Of a stretch of DNA of 64,000 nucleotides, positions 1 to 8,460 are shown piece after piece; the first letter of the stretch is position 1; each line of letters starts with the position of its first letter. The translations under genes were made by a program, and so were the position numbers. Location: NCBI RefSeq assembly GCF_015471405.1, contig NZ_BLVZ01000002.1:248001-312000 (forward strand), read 5' to 3'. The notes beneath the pieces were generated by a model. It saw only the letters and a list, made by a program, of their open reading frames with translations. It did not search any database and had not been told where the DNA came from. This stretch comes from Pseudomonas cichorii (GTDB taxonomy: Bacteria > Pseudomonadota > Gammaproteobacteria > Pseudomonadales > Pseudomonadaceae).

Positions 1-50
1 TGCTGGGTACGCCGCGCACGCTGGGCATGACTGCTCGTTACGACTTCTGA
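1..50 (+). CDS. TonB-dependent receptor, C-terminal end only
   Basis: The reading frame starting at base 3 encodes LGTPRTLGMTARYDF followed by TGA at 48-50. A short strand of alternating residues ending in a terminal phenylalanine is the typical last beta-strand of an outer-membrane barrel, and GTPRTLGM..RYDF is the usual ending of Pseudomonas TonB-dependent siderophore-type receptors. Only 15 residues are inside the window, so the substrate cannot be judged. It lies 26 bp before the arylsulfotransferase-like gene on the same strand, so the two may be co-transcribed. Confidence 0.55.
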   Translation, partial: LGTPRTLGMTARYDF

Positions 51-76
51 CTGGCCGGACTGACTGGAGTAAAACC

Positions 77-1417
77 ATGACTTTTTCAAAAGCTGCCTGG
101 CTGGCAGGGGCTGTGTCCGCATTCGCGCTCACGGCCCAGGCGGCCCCGAGTGTCTACCCAACGGGCGTGACCCTTTACGATCCCGCCAAGGCGTACAACC
201 AGTATGTGGTCTTTTCGGGTGCCGACAAGCAGACCCACTTGATCGACATGAATGGCAATGAGGTAAAACGCTGGCCCCACAAGGGCTTTCCCTCCGCAAT
301 CATCGACCCGCAACTGGTCGGTGGCGAACGTGGGCGCGTGCTGCTGCAACTCTCGGAGAAAGATCCGGGCAAGCTCGGTGCGGCAGGCAATGGCCTGAGC
401 AATCAAAGCATCGGCGAACTGGACTGGAACGGTCAGGTCGTCTGGCAATGGGGCGACAAGGCACCGGGCGGGGCCGCTCAACAGCATCATGACCAACGCA
501 GGTTGAGCAATGGCAATACGCTGGTGCTGGCCAACAAAGTACACAAGGTCGCAGGCTTCAAGGTGCCGCAAGTGATCGATGACGTCATCTATGAAGTCTC
601 GCCTGCTGGCGAAGTGAAATGGCAATGGCTGGCGAGCGAGCATCTGAAAGAGTTCGGTTTTACCGTCGAACAACTGAAGCTGGTGCATGCCACCGACAAC
701 CCTGACTATCTGCACATCAACAACCTGAGCGTCGTCGGCCCCAACAAATGGTTCGACGCTGGCGATAAGCGTTTCCACCCGGACAATCTGGTGGTGGATT
801 CACGTAACGCCAACTTCATCGCAATCATCGACAAGGCCAGCGGCAAGGTTGTCTGGCATCTTGGCCCCAACCTGCCCGCCATCGATCGCAAGACAGCACT
901 GCAAGTGCCACGCCCCGTCGATCAGTTTGTCGGTCAGCATGACGCGCACATCATCGCCGCCGGATTACCCGGCGCAGGCAACGTGCTGGTCTTCGATAAT
1001 CAGGGCAGTGCGGGTTACCCCTCGGCACCTCTGGGGCTGAACAGCGGCTCCCGCGTTCTGGAAATCGATCCGATTACCCGGCAAGTGGTCTGGCAATACA
1101 CTGCCGCCAACTCAAGACAGCCTGGCTGGGCGTTCTACAGCTCGTTCATCAGCAGTGCCCGCCGCTTGCCCAATGGCAATACCCTGATCGATGAAGGCAT
1201 GAACGGTCGCTTCTTTCAGGTAACCCGCGAGGGAGAAATCGTCTGGGAGTATGTCAGCCCCTACAACGGCAAGGCTCCGTCAGGCGACGCCATCAGCAAT
1301 TGGGTTTACCGCGCCCTGCCCGTCAATTACAACTGGGTCCCGGACGGCACACCCCGCTCCGAGGTCGCCGTTGTACCCGCGGGCAACACACTGAAAACAG
1401 CCGATAGCAGCCGCTGA
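77..1417 (+). CDS. Exported arylsulfotransferase (ASST)-like protein
   Basis: The 446-residue protein has a signal peptide (about residues 1-22, ending TAQA-APSV), so it should act in the periplasm. The body carries repeated blade-like units, such as GELDWNGQVVWQWG, QRRLSNGNTLVLAN, FVGQHDAHIIA and SSARRLPNGNTLIDEG, as in the beta-propeller of arylsulfotransferases (PF05935/PF14269), which move sulfate from one phenolic ester to another phenol. His residues in HHDQRR and GQHDAH are candidate active-site residues, but I cannot assign the catalytic one. It is shorter than the roughly 600-residue enterobacterial ASST. The start is supported by GGAG seven bases upstream of the ATG. It lies just downstream of a TonB-dependent receptor, which suggests uptake and processing of an aryl sulfate, though the activity is inferred. 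A strong terminator follows. Confidence 0.7.
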   Translation: MTFSKAAWLAGAVSAFALTAQAAPSVYPTGVTLYDPAKAYNQYVVFSGADKQTHLIDMNGNEVKRWPHKGFPSAIIDPQLVGGERGRVLLQLSEKDPGKLGAAGNGLSNQSIGELDWNGQVVWQWGDKAPGGAAQQHHDQRRLSNGNTLVLANKVHKVAGFKVPQVIDDVIYEVSPAGEVKWQWLASEHLKEFGFTVEQLKLVHATDNPDYLHINNLSVVGPNKWFDAGDKRFHPDNLVVDSRNANFIAIIDKASGKVVWHLGPNLPAIDRKTALQVPRPVDQFVGQHDAHIIAAGLPGAGNVLVFDNQGSAGYPSAPLGLNSGSRVLEIDPITRQVVWQYTAANSRQPGWAFYSSFISSARRLPNGNTLIDEGMNGRFFQVTREGEIVWEYVSPYNGKAPSGDAISNWVYRALPVNYNWVPDGTPRSEVAVVPAGNTLKTADSSR

Positions 1418-1454
1418 TTCCTGCTCCGGCAGACGTTAATGTCTGCGTCCCCTG

Positions 1455-1482
1455 AAACCGTTGCATCGCTGCAACGGTTTTT
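1455..1482 (+). terminator. Rho-independent terminator
   Basis: Perfect 11-bp stem AAACCGTTGCA / TGCAACGGTTT with a 4-nt loop, running into five T residues. It lies 38 bp after the arylsulfotransferase-like gene and separates it from the glt/aat operon. Confidence 0.85.
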
Positions 1483-1518
1483 CATTTCTGCTGCGCTTTG
1501 ACACGTCCATCCGTCCTA

Positions 1519-1532
1519 TTCGGTTTTCCGAA
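1519..1532. promoter_or_regulatory. AauR operator, site 1
   Basis: TTCGGTTTTCCGAA is a perfect match to the TTCGG-N4-CCGAA inverted repeat which I recall as the AauR site in P. putida. It lies about 120 bp upstream of the sigma-54 promoter at 1640-1656, a normal place for an enhancer-binding protein, and the aauSR genes are at the end of the same gene cluster. Confidence 0.75.
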
Positions 1533-1549
1533 CAGGCCATCACCCTCAG

Positions 1550-1563
1550 TTCGGAAACCCGGA
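1550..1563. promoter_or_regulatory. AauR operator, site 2 (one mismatch)
   Basis: TTCGGAAACCCGGA matches TTCGG-N4-CCGAA at nine of ten fixed positions. It starts 31 bp after site 1, close to three helical turns, so both sites would lie on the same face of the DNA, as is usual for paired binding of NtrC-family activators. Confidence 0.6.
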
Positions 1564-1639
1564 CGCCCGCAGCTCGACCGCGCAACAAAAAATACAATTA
1601 AACCTAATAAAATCAAATATTTGGATACACGAAAGATCC

Positions 1640-1656
1640 TTGGCACGACTCATGCT
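1640..1656 (+). promoter_or_regulatory. Sigma-54 promoter of gltI (aatJ)
   Basis: TTGGCACGACTCATGCT fits the -24/-12 consensus YTGGCACG-N4-YTGCW at all positions but one (A at the Y of the -12 box). GG and GC are correctly spaced. It lies 127 bp before the ATG of gltI and downstream of two AauR-type sites, matching AauR's expected role as an NtrC-family activator. Confidence 0.75.
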
Positions 1657-1782
1657 CTACACTTTTTGTCGATAGCTTCGACTGTCGCGTGTGTCTGGCT
1701 CGGACGCCGTTGAAGCATTCACTGAGAAATCGGGCCTGCTACTGGCAGCCCTCTTAATAAAAACGAATTCGAGGATTCATCG

Positions 1783-2697
1783 ATGCGTATCGTTCCCCAA
1801 CTGTTGGGCGCAGCAATCGCCGCCACTCTGATCAGCACTCCAGTTTTCGCAGCAGAATTGACCGGCACACTGAAGAAGATCAAAGAATCGGGCACCATCA
1901 CCCTCGGTCACCGTGACGCCTCCATCCCGTTTTCCTACATTGCCGATGCTTCCGGCATCCCGGTTGGCTACTCCCACGATATCCAGCTGAAAATCGTTGA
2001 AGCGATCAAGAAAGAACTCGACATTCCGGACCTGAAGGTCAAGTACAACCTGGTCACGTCCCAGACCCGTATCCCGCTGGTACAGAACGGCACCGTTGAC
2101 GTGGAATGCGGCTCCACCACCAACAACGTAGAGCGCCAGCAGCAAGTGGACTTCTCGGTCGGTATCTTCGAGATCGGTACTCGCCTGCTGTCCAAGGTTG
2201 ACTCGTCCTACAAGGACTTCGACGACCTGAAAGGCAAGAACGTCGTGACCACCGCCGGCACCACGTCCGAGCGCATCCTCAAAGCGATGAATGCTGACAA
2301 GCAGATGGGCATGAACGTGATCTCCGCCAAGGACCACGGTGAATCCTTCCAGATGCTGGAATCGGGCCGTGCCGTCGCCTTCATGATGGACGACGCACTG
2401 CTGGCAGGCGAAATGGCCAAGGCCAAGAAGCCGACCGACTGGGCTGTGACGGGCACCGCGCAATCCTATGAAATCTACGGCTGCATGGTTCGCAAAGGCG
2501 ACGCGCCGTTCAAGAAAGCTGTCGATGACGCCATCGTTGCCACTTACAAATCCGGTGAAATCAACACCATCTACAACAAGTGGTTCCAGTCGCCAATCCC
2601 GCCAAAAGGCCTGAACCTGCAGTTCCCGATGAGCGAAGAGCTGAAAAAGCTGATCGCCGAACCGAACGACAAAGCTGCTGAAGCCAAGAAAGCCTGA
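1783..2697 (+). CDS. gltI: Glutamate/aspartate ABC transporter, periplasmic binding protein
   Basis: The 304-residue protein begins with a signal peptide cleaved near residue 23 (PVFA-AELTG). The mature part is a type II amino-acid binding protein (SBP_bac_3): GTITLGHRDASIPFSY, then VDVECGSTTNNVERQQQVDFS and the hinge segment YKDFDDLKGKNVVTTAGTTSE, all typical of GltI/AatJ. Length agrees with the family. It captures glutamate and aspartate (probably also glutamine and asparagine) in the periplasm for the GltJKL membrane complex encoded next. GAGG precedes the ATG. Two AauR-type sites and a sigma-54 promoter lie upstream, and a strong hairpin separates it from gltJ, which fits higher expression of the binding protein. 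In P. aeruginosa and P. putida nomenclature this is aatJ. Confidence 0.95.
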   Translation: MRIVPQLLGAAIAATLISTPVFAAELTGTLKKIKESGTITLGHRDASIPFSYIADASGIPVGYSHDIQLKIVEAIKKELDIPDLKVKYNLVTSQTRIPLVQNGTVDVECGSTTNNVERQQQVDFSVGIFEIGTRLLSKVDSSYKDFDDLKGKNVVTTAGTTSERILKAMNADKQMGMNVISAKDHGESFQMLESGRAVAFMMDDALLAGEMAKAKKPTDWAVTGTAQSYEIYGCMVRKGDAPFKKAVDDAIVATYKSGEINTIYNKWFQSPIPPKGLNLQFPMSEELKKLIAEPNDKAAEAKKA

Positions 2698-2720
2698 GTA
2701 ACCGACACACCGTGAACTCA

Positions 2721-2758
2721 CGGTTTTCCGAACAGGCTGCGGCCCGTTCGGAAAACCG
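2721..2758 (+). terminator. Intercistronic hairpin between gltI and gltJ (attenuator)
   Basis: Perfect 13-bp stem CGGTTTTCCGAAC / GTTCGGAAAACCG with a 12-nt loop and no long T run, 23 bp after the gltI stop. Such hairpins usually stabilise the upstream message and reduce read-through to the permease genes. Each arm contains most of the AauR site sequence (CGGTTTTCCGAA and TTCGGAAAACCG), which is unusual and discussed as a finding. Confidence 0.65.
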
Positions 2759-2889
2759 CTCATCACTCACTGTACCCAGACAATAAACGCCAGGACGGAG
2801 TCTGAAGGCGGGTCTGGTGTGCATAAGGGCTCGAACGGATTCATGCGAGACGGGTGCGTGCATTTCGACAACAAGAGGGGGAGACCCTG

Positions 2890-3636
2890 ATGAATTACAA
2901 CTGGGACTGGGGCGTATTCTTCAAGTCCACCGGTGTCGGCAGCGAAACCTATCTGGACTGGTTCATTTCCGGTCTGGGCTGGACCATCGCCATTGCCGTT
3001 GCCGCCTGGATCATCGCCTTGATACTGGGTTCCATACTCGGTGTCATGCGTACTGTGCCAAGCCGTCTGGTGGCTGGCATCGCCACGATCTACGTGGAAA
3101 TCTTCCGTAATGTGCCACTGCTGGTGCAGCTGTTCATCTGGTACTTCCTGGTGCCCGACCTGCTGCCTGAAAACCTGCAGGAGTGGTACAAGCAAGACCT
3201 CAACCCGACTACTTCAGCATTCCTGAGCGTCGTGGTCTGCCTGGGTCTGTTCACCGCTGCACGGGTTTGTGAACAAGTGCGTACCGGTATCGAGGCCCTG
3301 CCAAAAGGCCAGGAGTCCGCGGCCCGCGCCATGGGTTTCAAACTGCCGCAGATCTACTGGAACGTGCTGCTTCCACAGGCTTACCGGATCATCATTCCGC
3401 CACTTACCTCCGAATTCCTGAACGTGTTCAAGAACTCGTCGGTGGCGTCGCTGATCGGTCTGATGGAACTGCTGGCACAAACCAAGCAGACCGCCGAGTT
3501 CTCCGCGAACCTGTTTGAAGCGTTCACTCTGGCGACACTGATCTACTTCACCCTGAACATGAGCCTGATGTTGCTGATGCGTCTGATCGAGAAGAAAGTC
3601 GCAGTGCCGGGCCTGATTTCCCTGGGGGGTAAATAA
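2890..3636 (+). CDS. gltJ: Glutamate/aspartate ABC transporter permease GltJ
   Basis: The 248-residue inner-membrane permease has a hydrophobic profile of five to six helices and the EAA loop EALPKGQESAARAMGF...LPQAYRIIIPPL, which contacts the ATPase. The ATG at 2890 is preferred over the in-frame upstream ATG at 2854 because AGAGGGGGAG lies just before it and MNYNWDWGVFFK is the usual GltJ/AatQ N-terminus. It forms the translocation channel with GltK. The stop codon overlaps the gltK start by one base (TAATG), indicating translational coupling. P. aeruginosa name: aatQ. Confidence 0.93.
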   Translation: MNYNWDWGVFFKSTGVGSETYLDWFISGLGWTIAIAVAAWIIALILGSILGVMRTVPSRLVAGIATIYVEIFRNVPLLVQLFIWYFLVPDLLPENLQEWYKQDLNPTTSAFLSVVVCLGLFTAARVCEQVRTGIEALPKGQESAARAMGFKLPQIYWNVLLPQAYRIIIPPLTSEFLNVFKNSSVASLIGLMELLAQTKQTAEFSANLFEAFTLATLIYFTLNMSLMLLMRLIEKKVAVPGLISLGGK

Positions 3637-4301
3637 TGGACTTCAGTGGAATCATTCCAGCCATTCCGGGCCTGTGGAACGGCATGGTCATGACCCTGCA
3701 ACTGATGGCCCTGGGCATCGTCGGCGGTCTCGTCATCGGTACCATCCTGGCCTTGATGCGCCTGTCATCGAACAAGCTGCTGGCCAATGTGGCCGGTGCG
3801 TACGTGAACTACTTCCGTTCGATCCCGCTGCTGCTGGTCATCACCTGGTTCTACCTGGCGGTGCCGTTCGTGCTGCGCTGGATCACCGGTGAAGACACGC
3901 CGATCGGTGCATTCACCTCTTGCGTCGTGGCGTTCATGATGTTCGAGGCCGCGTACTTCTGCGAAATCGTGCGTGCCGGTGTGCAGTCCATCTCCAAGGG
4001 TCAGATGGGTGCCGCCAAGGCCCTGGGCATGACCTACGGGCAAATGATGCGCCTGATCATCCTGCCTCAGGCGTTTCGCAAGATGACTCCGCTGTTGCTG
4101 CAACAGAGCATCATTCTGTTCCAGGACACGTCTCTGGTTTACACGGTCGGTCTGGTGGATTTCCTCAATGCCTCGCGCGCCAGTGGCGACATTATCGGCC
4201 GCGCCAATGAGTTCCTGATCATCGCCGGTGTGGTGTATTTCACGATCAGCTTTGCCGCCTCGTTGCTGGTGAAGCGTCTGCAAAAAAGGTTTGCCATATG
4301 A
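3636..4301 (+). CDS. gltK: Glutamate/aspartate ABC transporter permease GltK
   Basis: The 221-residue permease is the second membrane subunit of the acidic amino acid importer. The N-terminus [17 protein letters not shown] is typical of the HisM/GltK family, and the EAA loop reads [19 protein letters not shown]...[12 protein letters not shown]. It overlaps gltJ by one base and gltL by four (ATGA), so the three genes are translated as a unit. Length matches the family. P. aeruginosa name: aatM. Confidence 0.93.
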   Translation: MDFSGIIPAIPGLWNGMVMTLQLMALGIVGGLVIGTILALMRLSSNKLLANVAGAYVNYFRSIPLLLVITWFYLAVPFVLRWITGEDTPIGAFTSCVVAFMMFEAAYFCEIVRAGVQSISKGQMGAAKALGMTYGQMMRLIILPQAFRKMTPLLLQQSIILFQDTSLVYTVGLVDFLNASRASGDIIGRANEFLIIAGVVYFTISFAASLLVKRLQKRFAI

Positions 4302-5032
4302 TTTCCATCAAGAACGTCAACAAGTGGTATGGGGACTTCCAGGTACTGACCGATTGCAGCACCGAGGTCAGCAAGGGTGAAGTGGTCGTGGTCTGCGGTC
4401 CGTCCGGTTCCGGCAAATCGACCCTGATCAAATGCGTGAACGCTCTGGAGCCTTTCCAGAAAGGCGACATCGTGGTCGATGGCACGTCGATCTCCGATCC
4501 AAAGACCGACCTGCCGAAACTCCGCTCGCGGGTCGGCATGGTGTTCCAGCATTTCGAGCTGTTCCCGCACCTGAGCATCGTGGAAAACCTGACCATCGCG
4601 CAGATCAAGGTGCTGGGCCGCAGCAAGGCCGAAGCCACCGAGAAAGGTCTCAAGCTGCTGGATCGCGTCGGCCTTTCCGCCCACGCCCACAAGCATCCGG
4701 GCCAGCTTTCCGGTGGTCAGCAGCAGCGTGTGGCGATTGCCCGCGCCCTGGCGATGGACCCGGTGGTCATGCTGTTCGACGAACCGACCTCCGCCCTCGA
4801 CCCGGAAATGGTCAACGAAGTGCTCGACGTGATGGTTCAACTGGCCCACGAAGGCATGACCATGATGTGCGTAACCCACGAAATGGGCTTCGCCCGTAAA
4901 GTGGCCAATCGCGTGATCTTCATGGACAAGGGGCAGATCGTCGAAGACTGCGCCAAGGAAGAGTTTTTCGGTGATGTCAGCGCACGTTCCGAACGTGCTC
5001 AGCAATTCCTCGCCAAGATCCTCCAGCACTAA
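4298..5032 (+). CDS. gltL: Glutamate/aspartate ABC transporter ATP-binding protein
   Basis: The 244-residue ATPase powers uptake by GltIJK from the cytoplasmic face. Walker A is GPSGSGKST (residues 34-42), the signature is LSGGQQQR, Walker B is [14 protein letters not shown], and the switch histidine is in [12 protein letters not shown]. It starts inside the gltK stop (ATGA). In P. aeruginosa, ggt and ansB lie between this gene (aatP) and aauSR; here only a 69-bp spacer with an imperfect hairpin separates it from aauS. Confidence 0.95.
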   Translation: MISIKNVNKWYGDFQVLTDCSTEVSKGEVVVVCGPSGSGKSTLIKCVNALEPFQKGDIVVDGTSISDPKTDLPKLRSRVGMVFQHFELFPHLSIVENLTIAQIKVLGRSKAEATEKGLKLLDRVGLSAHAHKHPGQLSGGQQQRVAIARALAMDPVVMLFDEPTSALDPEMVNEVLDVMVQLAHEGMTMMCVTHEMGFARKVANRVIFMDKGQIVEDCAKEEFFGDVSARSERAQQFLAKILQH

Positions 5033-5044
5033 GGAATACCGTTC

Positions 5045-5079
5045 GCTACCCATGCTCCGTTTCTCGGGGCACGGGTAGC
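5045..5079 (+). other. Imperfect hairpin between gltL and aauS
   Basis: GCTACCC pairs with GGGTAGC, and after one mismatch the stem continues TGCTCCG / CGGGGCA. There is no T run, so read-through into aauS is likely. It may stabilise the glt message or lower expression of the regulator genes. Confidence 0.4.
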
Positions 5080-5101
5080 TGTTCGGCTCAGGACGACTGT
5101 G

Positions 5102-6997
5102 ATGAAATGCGACCCTCATATCTATAGCGCTGCGCCGCCATCACTCGCCGTGAAACCCCGTCTGATACGCCAACTGTTTCTGCCTCCGCTGATCCTCATG
5201 CTGATGATCGGCCTGGGCTACATCGCTTATTTATTCAGCGAGACCCACGGCATCAAGAACCTCAGCGAAAATGGCGAACGCCAGCTGGAGTTACATGCCC
5301 GTACGGTCGAAAGTGAAATCAACAAGTACACCTACCTGCCCAGCGTCCTGGAGCTTGAGTCCAGCGTTTCACAACTGCTGAGAAACCCGACGCCCGACCT
5401 GCAAGGCAAGGTCAACAGTTACCTTGAAGGCCTCAACCGCCGCAGTCGCAGCCGTGCCATTTACGTCATGGACACCACCGGACGAGTGCTGGCGACCAGC
5501 AACTGGCGTGATGCTGACAGCTATCAGGGTGAAGACCTGTCGTTCCGCGCCTATTTTCAGGATGCCGTGCGTGGCTTGCCCGGCCGCTTCTACGGCATCG
5601 GCACCACCGTGGGCGAATCCGGTTATTACCTGGCCCACGGGCTGGAGGAAAGAGGCCGGATCATTGGCGTCGCCGTCATCAAGGTTCGACTGGAAGCGTT
5701 GGAAGAACGCTGGCAGCGGGCGCGTATGGAGGCCTTTGTCAGCGATGAAAACGGCATCATCATCCTGTCCAGCGACCCGGCCCGACGTCTGAAGTCGGTG
5801 CGCCCACTGAACCCGACCATCAAGGAACGTCTGGCGCGCAGTCTGCAATATTACTGGTGGCCGCTGAACGAACTGGTGCCACTGGAACGCGAAACCCTGG
5901 CCGAAGGTGTTGAAAAGCTCACCTTCCCCGCCAATGTCAGTGTTGATAAGGAGCACACGCAAGTCAGCTATCTGGCCCAGACCCGGCAACTGAGCGATAC
6001 GCCCTGGCACCTGACTCTGCTTACCCCGCTCGAAGACCTGCGCCGCGAAGCCGCCAGCCAGGGCATGCTGGTCGCAGTGGCCTGTGCGCTGGTGGCCTTT
6101 TTGCTGATTGCCTGGAACGAGCGACGCAAGGTGATTTCCACCCGGCTTGCGGCCCGTGAGGCCCTGCAGGCCGCCAACGACGAACTGGAACGCAAGATCG
6201 CAGAACGAACCGAACACTTGCGCGCCAGCAACGAACGCCTCAAGGCGCAGATCCGTGAGCGCCGACAGGCCGAGGACACGCTGCGCAAGGCCCAGGATGA
6301 ATTGGTTCAGGCCGGCAAGCTTGCCGCCATCGGTCAGATGTCCACCAGCATCGCCCATGAACTGAACCAGCCACTGGCAGCCTTGCGCACATTGTCCGGC
6401 AATACCGTTCGCTTCCTCGAACGCGGTGCTCTGGATACCGCCAGCACCAACCTGCGCACCATCAACGATCTGGTGGACCGCATGGGGCGCATAACCGCCA
6501 GCCTGCGGGCCTTTGCCCGGCGCGGCAACGATCAGGGCCAGGCGCAGTTGAGCAAGGCGGTGGACGCAGCCTTGCAGTTATTGAGCGTCCGTCTTGAAAA
6601 CTTTGGCCTGAACCTGCATCAGGACTTCATCGATGCCGAACTGCGAATAGATCAGACGCGACTGGAGCAGATTCTGGTCAACCTGATCGGTAATGCCCTG
6701 GATGCGATGCATGCCCAACCACAACCCGAATTGTGGCTTGCAGGTGAAGTGGTCGAGGATCGCTATCGCTTGCTCGTACGCGACAACGGCCATGGCATCG
6801 ACGACGAAGCCCGCAAGCATCTGTTCGAACCGTTTTTCACCACCAAACCCGGTGAACAGGGCCTGGGCCTGGGCCTGACCCTTTCCGCCAGCCTCGCGGC
6901 AGCAGCAGGTGGCAGTCTGAGTGCCGAGTATCCGGCAGGCGGCACAACCTTCGTGTTGTGGCTGCCGCTGGTCAAGGACGTGGAGGCGGATTCATGA
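5102..6997 (+). CDS. aauS: Sensor histidine kinase AauS (acidic amino acid response)
   Basis: The 631-residue membrane kinase has transmembrane segments near residues 26-48 and 320-340 flanking a periplasmic double-Cache sensor, as in DctB. A coiled coil (LQAANDELERKIAERTEHL) leads to a HisKA domain with phospho-acceptor His near residue 419 (SIAHELNQPLAALR) and an HATPase domain with the N box NLIGNALDAM and G boxes DNGHGID and GLGLGLTLS. By position and family it senses glutamate/aspartate and phosphorylates AauR. ATG at 5102 is eight bases after AGGA; a GTG at 5099 is the alternative. A single REP element lies between aauS and aauR. Confidence 0.88.
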   Translation: MKCDPHIYSAAPPSLAVKPRLIRQLFLPPLILMLMIGLGYIAYLFSETHGIKNLSENGERQLELHARTVESEINKYTYLPSVLELESSVSQLLRNPTPDLQGKVNSYLEGLNRRSRSRAIYVMDTTGRVLATSNWRDADSYQGEDLSFRAYFQDAVRGLPGRFYGIGTTVGESGYYLAHGLEERGRIIGVAVIKVRLEALEERWQRARMEAFVSDENGIIILSSDPARRLKSVRPLNPTIKERLARSLQYYWWPLNELVPLERETLAEGVEKLTFPANVSVDKEHTQVSYLAQTRQLSDTPWHLTLLTPLEDLRREAASQGMLVAVACALVAFLLIAWNERRKVISTRLAAREALQAANDELERKIAERTEHLRASNERLKAQIRERRQAEDTLRKAQDELVQAGKLAAIGQMSTSIAHELNQPLAALRTLSGNTVRFLERGALDTASTNLRTINDLVDRMGRITASLRAFARRGNDQGQAQLSKAVDAALQLLSVRLENFGLNLHQDFIDAELRIDQTRLEQILVNLIGNALDAMHAQPQPELWLAGEVVEDRYRLLVRDNGHGIDDEARKHLFEPFFTTKPGEQGLGLGLTLSASLAAAAGGSLSAEYPAGGTTFVLWLPLVKDVEADS

Positions 6998-7032
6998 GGT
7001 CTTCCATATGCCTTTCGACCTTCATAGCGCCT

Positions 7033-7055
7033 TTCGCGAATGAATTCGCTCCTAC
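7033..7055 (+). repeat. Single REP element
   Basis: TTCGCGAATGAATTCGCTCC plus TAC is a Pseudomonas REP of the same type as the arms at 21686-21732. It sits in the 103-bp aauS-aauR spacer, so the two regulator genes may not be expressed in strict equality. Confidence 0.7.
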
Positions 7056-7100
7056 AGATGTGGGTATTCGCGAACACCTCAAAGGACCTGAGCGTTCACC

Positions 7101-8441
7101 ATGAGTAATCCTAAAATGAACACCGACCTGACTGTACTCATCGTCGAAGACGATCCGCATGTACTGCTCGGCTGCCAACAGGCGCTGGCGCTGGAAGACA
7201 TTACCAGCGAAGGCGTATCCAGTGCCGAAGAGGCACTGGAGCGCATCGGCGACAACTTTGCCGGAATCGTCATCAGTGACATCCGCCTGCCGGGTATCGA
7301 CGGACTGGAATTGCTGACCCGTCTCAAGGCCCGCGACAGCAGCCTGCCCGTGGTGCTGATTACCGGCCATGGCGATATCTCCATGGCGGTCAATGCCATG
7401 CGCGACGGCGCCTATGACTTCATGGAAAAACCATTCTCGCCGGAGCGGCTGGTGGATGTCGCCCGTCGCGCTCTGGAGCAGCGTGGGCTGGCCCGGGAAG
7501 TCTGGGCACTGCGCAAGCAACTGGCCGAACGCAACTCGCTGGAAGGCAAGATCATCGGCCGCTCGCCGGCCATGCAGAACCTGCGGGCCTTGATCGCCAA
7601 CATTGCCGACACCTCGGCCAATGTGCTGATCGAAGGAGAGACCGGCACCGGCAAGGAACTGGTCGCTCGTTGCCTGCATGACTTCAGTCGTCGCACCAAG
7701 AATCAGTTCGTAGCCTTGAACTGCGGCGGGCTGGCAGAGAGCCTGTTCGAGTCGGAAATCTTCGGTCATGAGGCCAATGCCTTCACGGGTGCGGGCAAGC
7801 GCCGGATCGGCAAGATCGAACACGCACACAACGGCACGCTGTTCCTCGATGAAGTGGAAAGCATGCCGATCAATCTGCAGATCAAGCTGTTGCGGGTCTT
7901 GCAGGAGCGGACCCTGGAACGGCTGGGCTCCAACCAGAACGTCGAGGTGGATTGCCGGGTCATCGCGGCGACCAAATCCGATCTCAATGAGCTGAGCAAG
8001 GCCAACCAGTTCCGTAGCGACCTGTATTACCGTCTCAATGTCGTGACCCTGGAGCTACCGCCCCTGCGCGAACGGCGCGAAGACATCCTGCAACTGTTCG
8101 AGCATTTCCTGCAGTTGTCTTCACTGCGCTTCGACCGCGAACCGCCACAACTGGACCGGCAAACGGCGTCTGCCTTGATGAGCCACGACTGGCCGGGTAA
8201 CGTTCGCGAGCTGCGTAACGTGGCCGAGCGTTACGCGCTGGGGTTGCCGGTGTTCAAGAAATCCGACCACGCCGAAAGCCAGAGCCTGGGTTTTGCCGAA
8301 GCGGTGGAAGCCTTCGAGCGCAGCCTGCTGCGCGAAGCCCTGCAACGCAGCGGCGGCAACCTCAGCCAGGCCAGTCAGGAACTGAGCATGGCCAAGACCA
8401 CGCTGTTCGACAAGGTCAAGAAATACGGGCTGCAAGCCTGA
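7101..8441 (+). CDS. aauR: Sigma-54-dependent response regulator AauR
   Basis: The 446-residue NtrC-family activator has a receiver domain with phospho-acceptor Asp60 (ISDIRLPG) and Lys in FMEKPFSPERL, an AAA+ domain with Walker A GETGTGKE (about 179-186) and Walker B GTLFLDEVES, and a C-terminal Fis-type helix-turn-helix (GGNLSQASQELSMAKTTLFDKVKKYGL). It would bind the sites at 1519-1563 and open the sigma-54 promoter at 1640. The loop that contacts sigma-54, normally GAFTGA, reads NAFTGA here (226-231); close relatives may share this. It is encoded after aauS and probably regulates its own transporter operon. Confidence 0.9.
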   Translation: MSNPKMNTDLTVLIVEDDPHVLLGCQQALALEDITSEGVSSAEEALERIGDNFAGIVISDIRLPGIDGLELLTRLKARDSSLPVVLITGHGDISMAVNAMRDGAYDFMEKPFSPERLVDVARRALEQRGLAREVWALRKQLAERNSLEGKIIGRSPAMQNLRALIANIADTSANVLIEGETGTGKELVARCLHDFSRRTKNQFVALNCGGLAESLFESEIFGHEANAFTGAGKRRIGKIEHAHNGTLFLDEVESMPINLQIKLLRVLQERTLERLGSNQNVEVDCRVIAATKSDLNELSKANQFRSDLYYRLNVVTLELPPLRERREDILQLFEHFLQLSSLRFDREPPQLDRQTASALMSHDWPGNVRELRNVAERYALGLPVFKKSDHAESQSLGFAEAVEAFERSLLREALQRSGGNLSQASQELSMAKTTLFDKVKKYGLQA

Positions 8442-8460
8442 AACCGTACGGGAAGAAATC

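Noticed and set aside
1498..1713. 71-codon plus-strand frame upstream of gltI
   Set aside because: It spans the AauR sites and the sigma-54 promoter, has no ribosome site and shows no protein-like composition.
1777..2766. Long minus-strand open frame (329 codons) opposite gltI
   Set aside because: It is a codon-bias shadow in G+C-rich DNA; gltI on the plus strand has a signal peptide, family motifs and a promoter. The same applies to long antisense frames at 5369-6358, 11915-13330, 36855-38363, 42352-43659 and 53174-54520.
5045..5079. Hairpin after gltL as the operon terminator
   Set aside because: The stem has a mismatch and a wobble pair and no T run follows, so full termination is unlikely; kept only as a hairpin.
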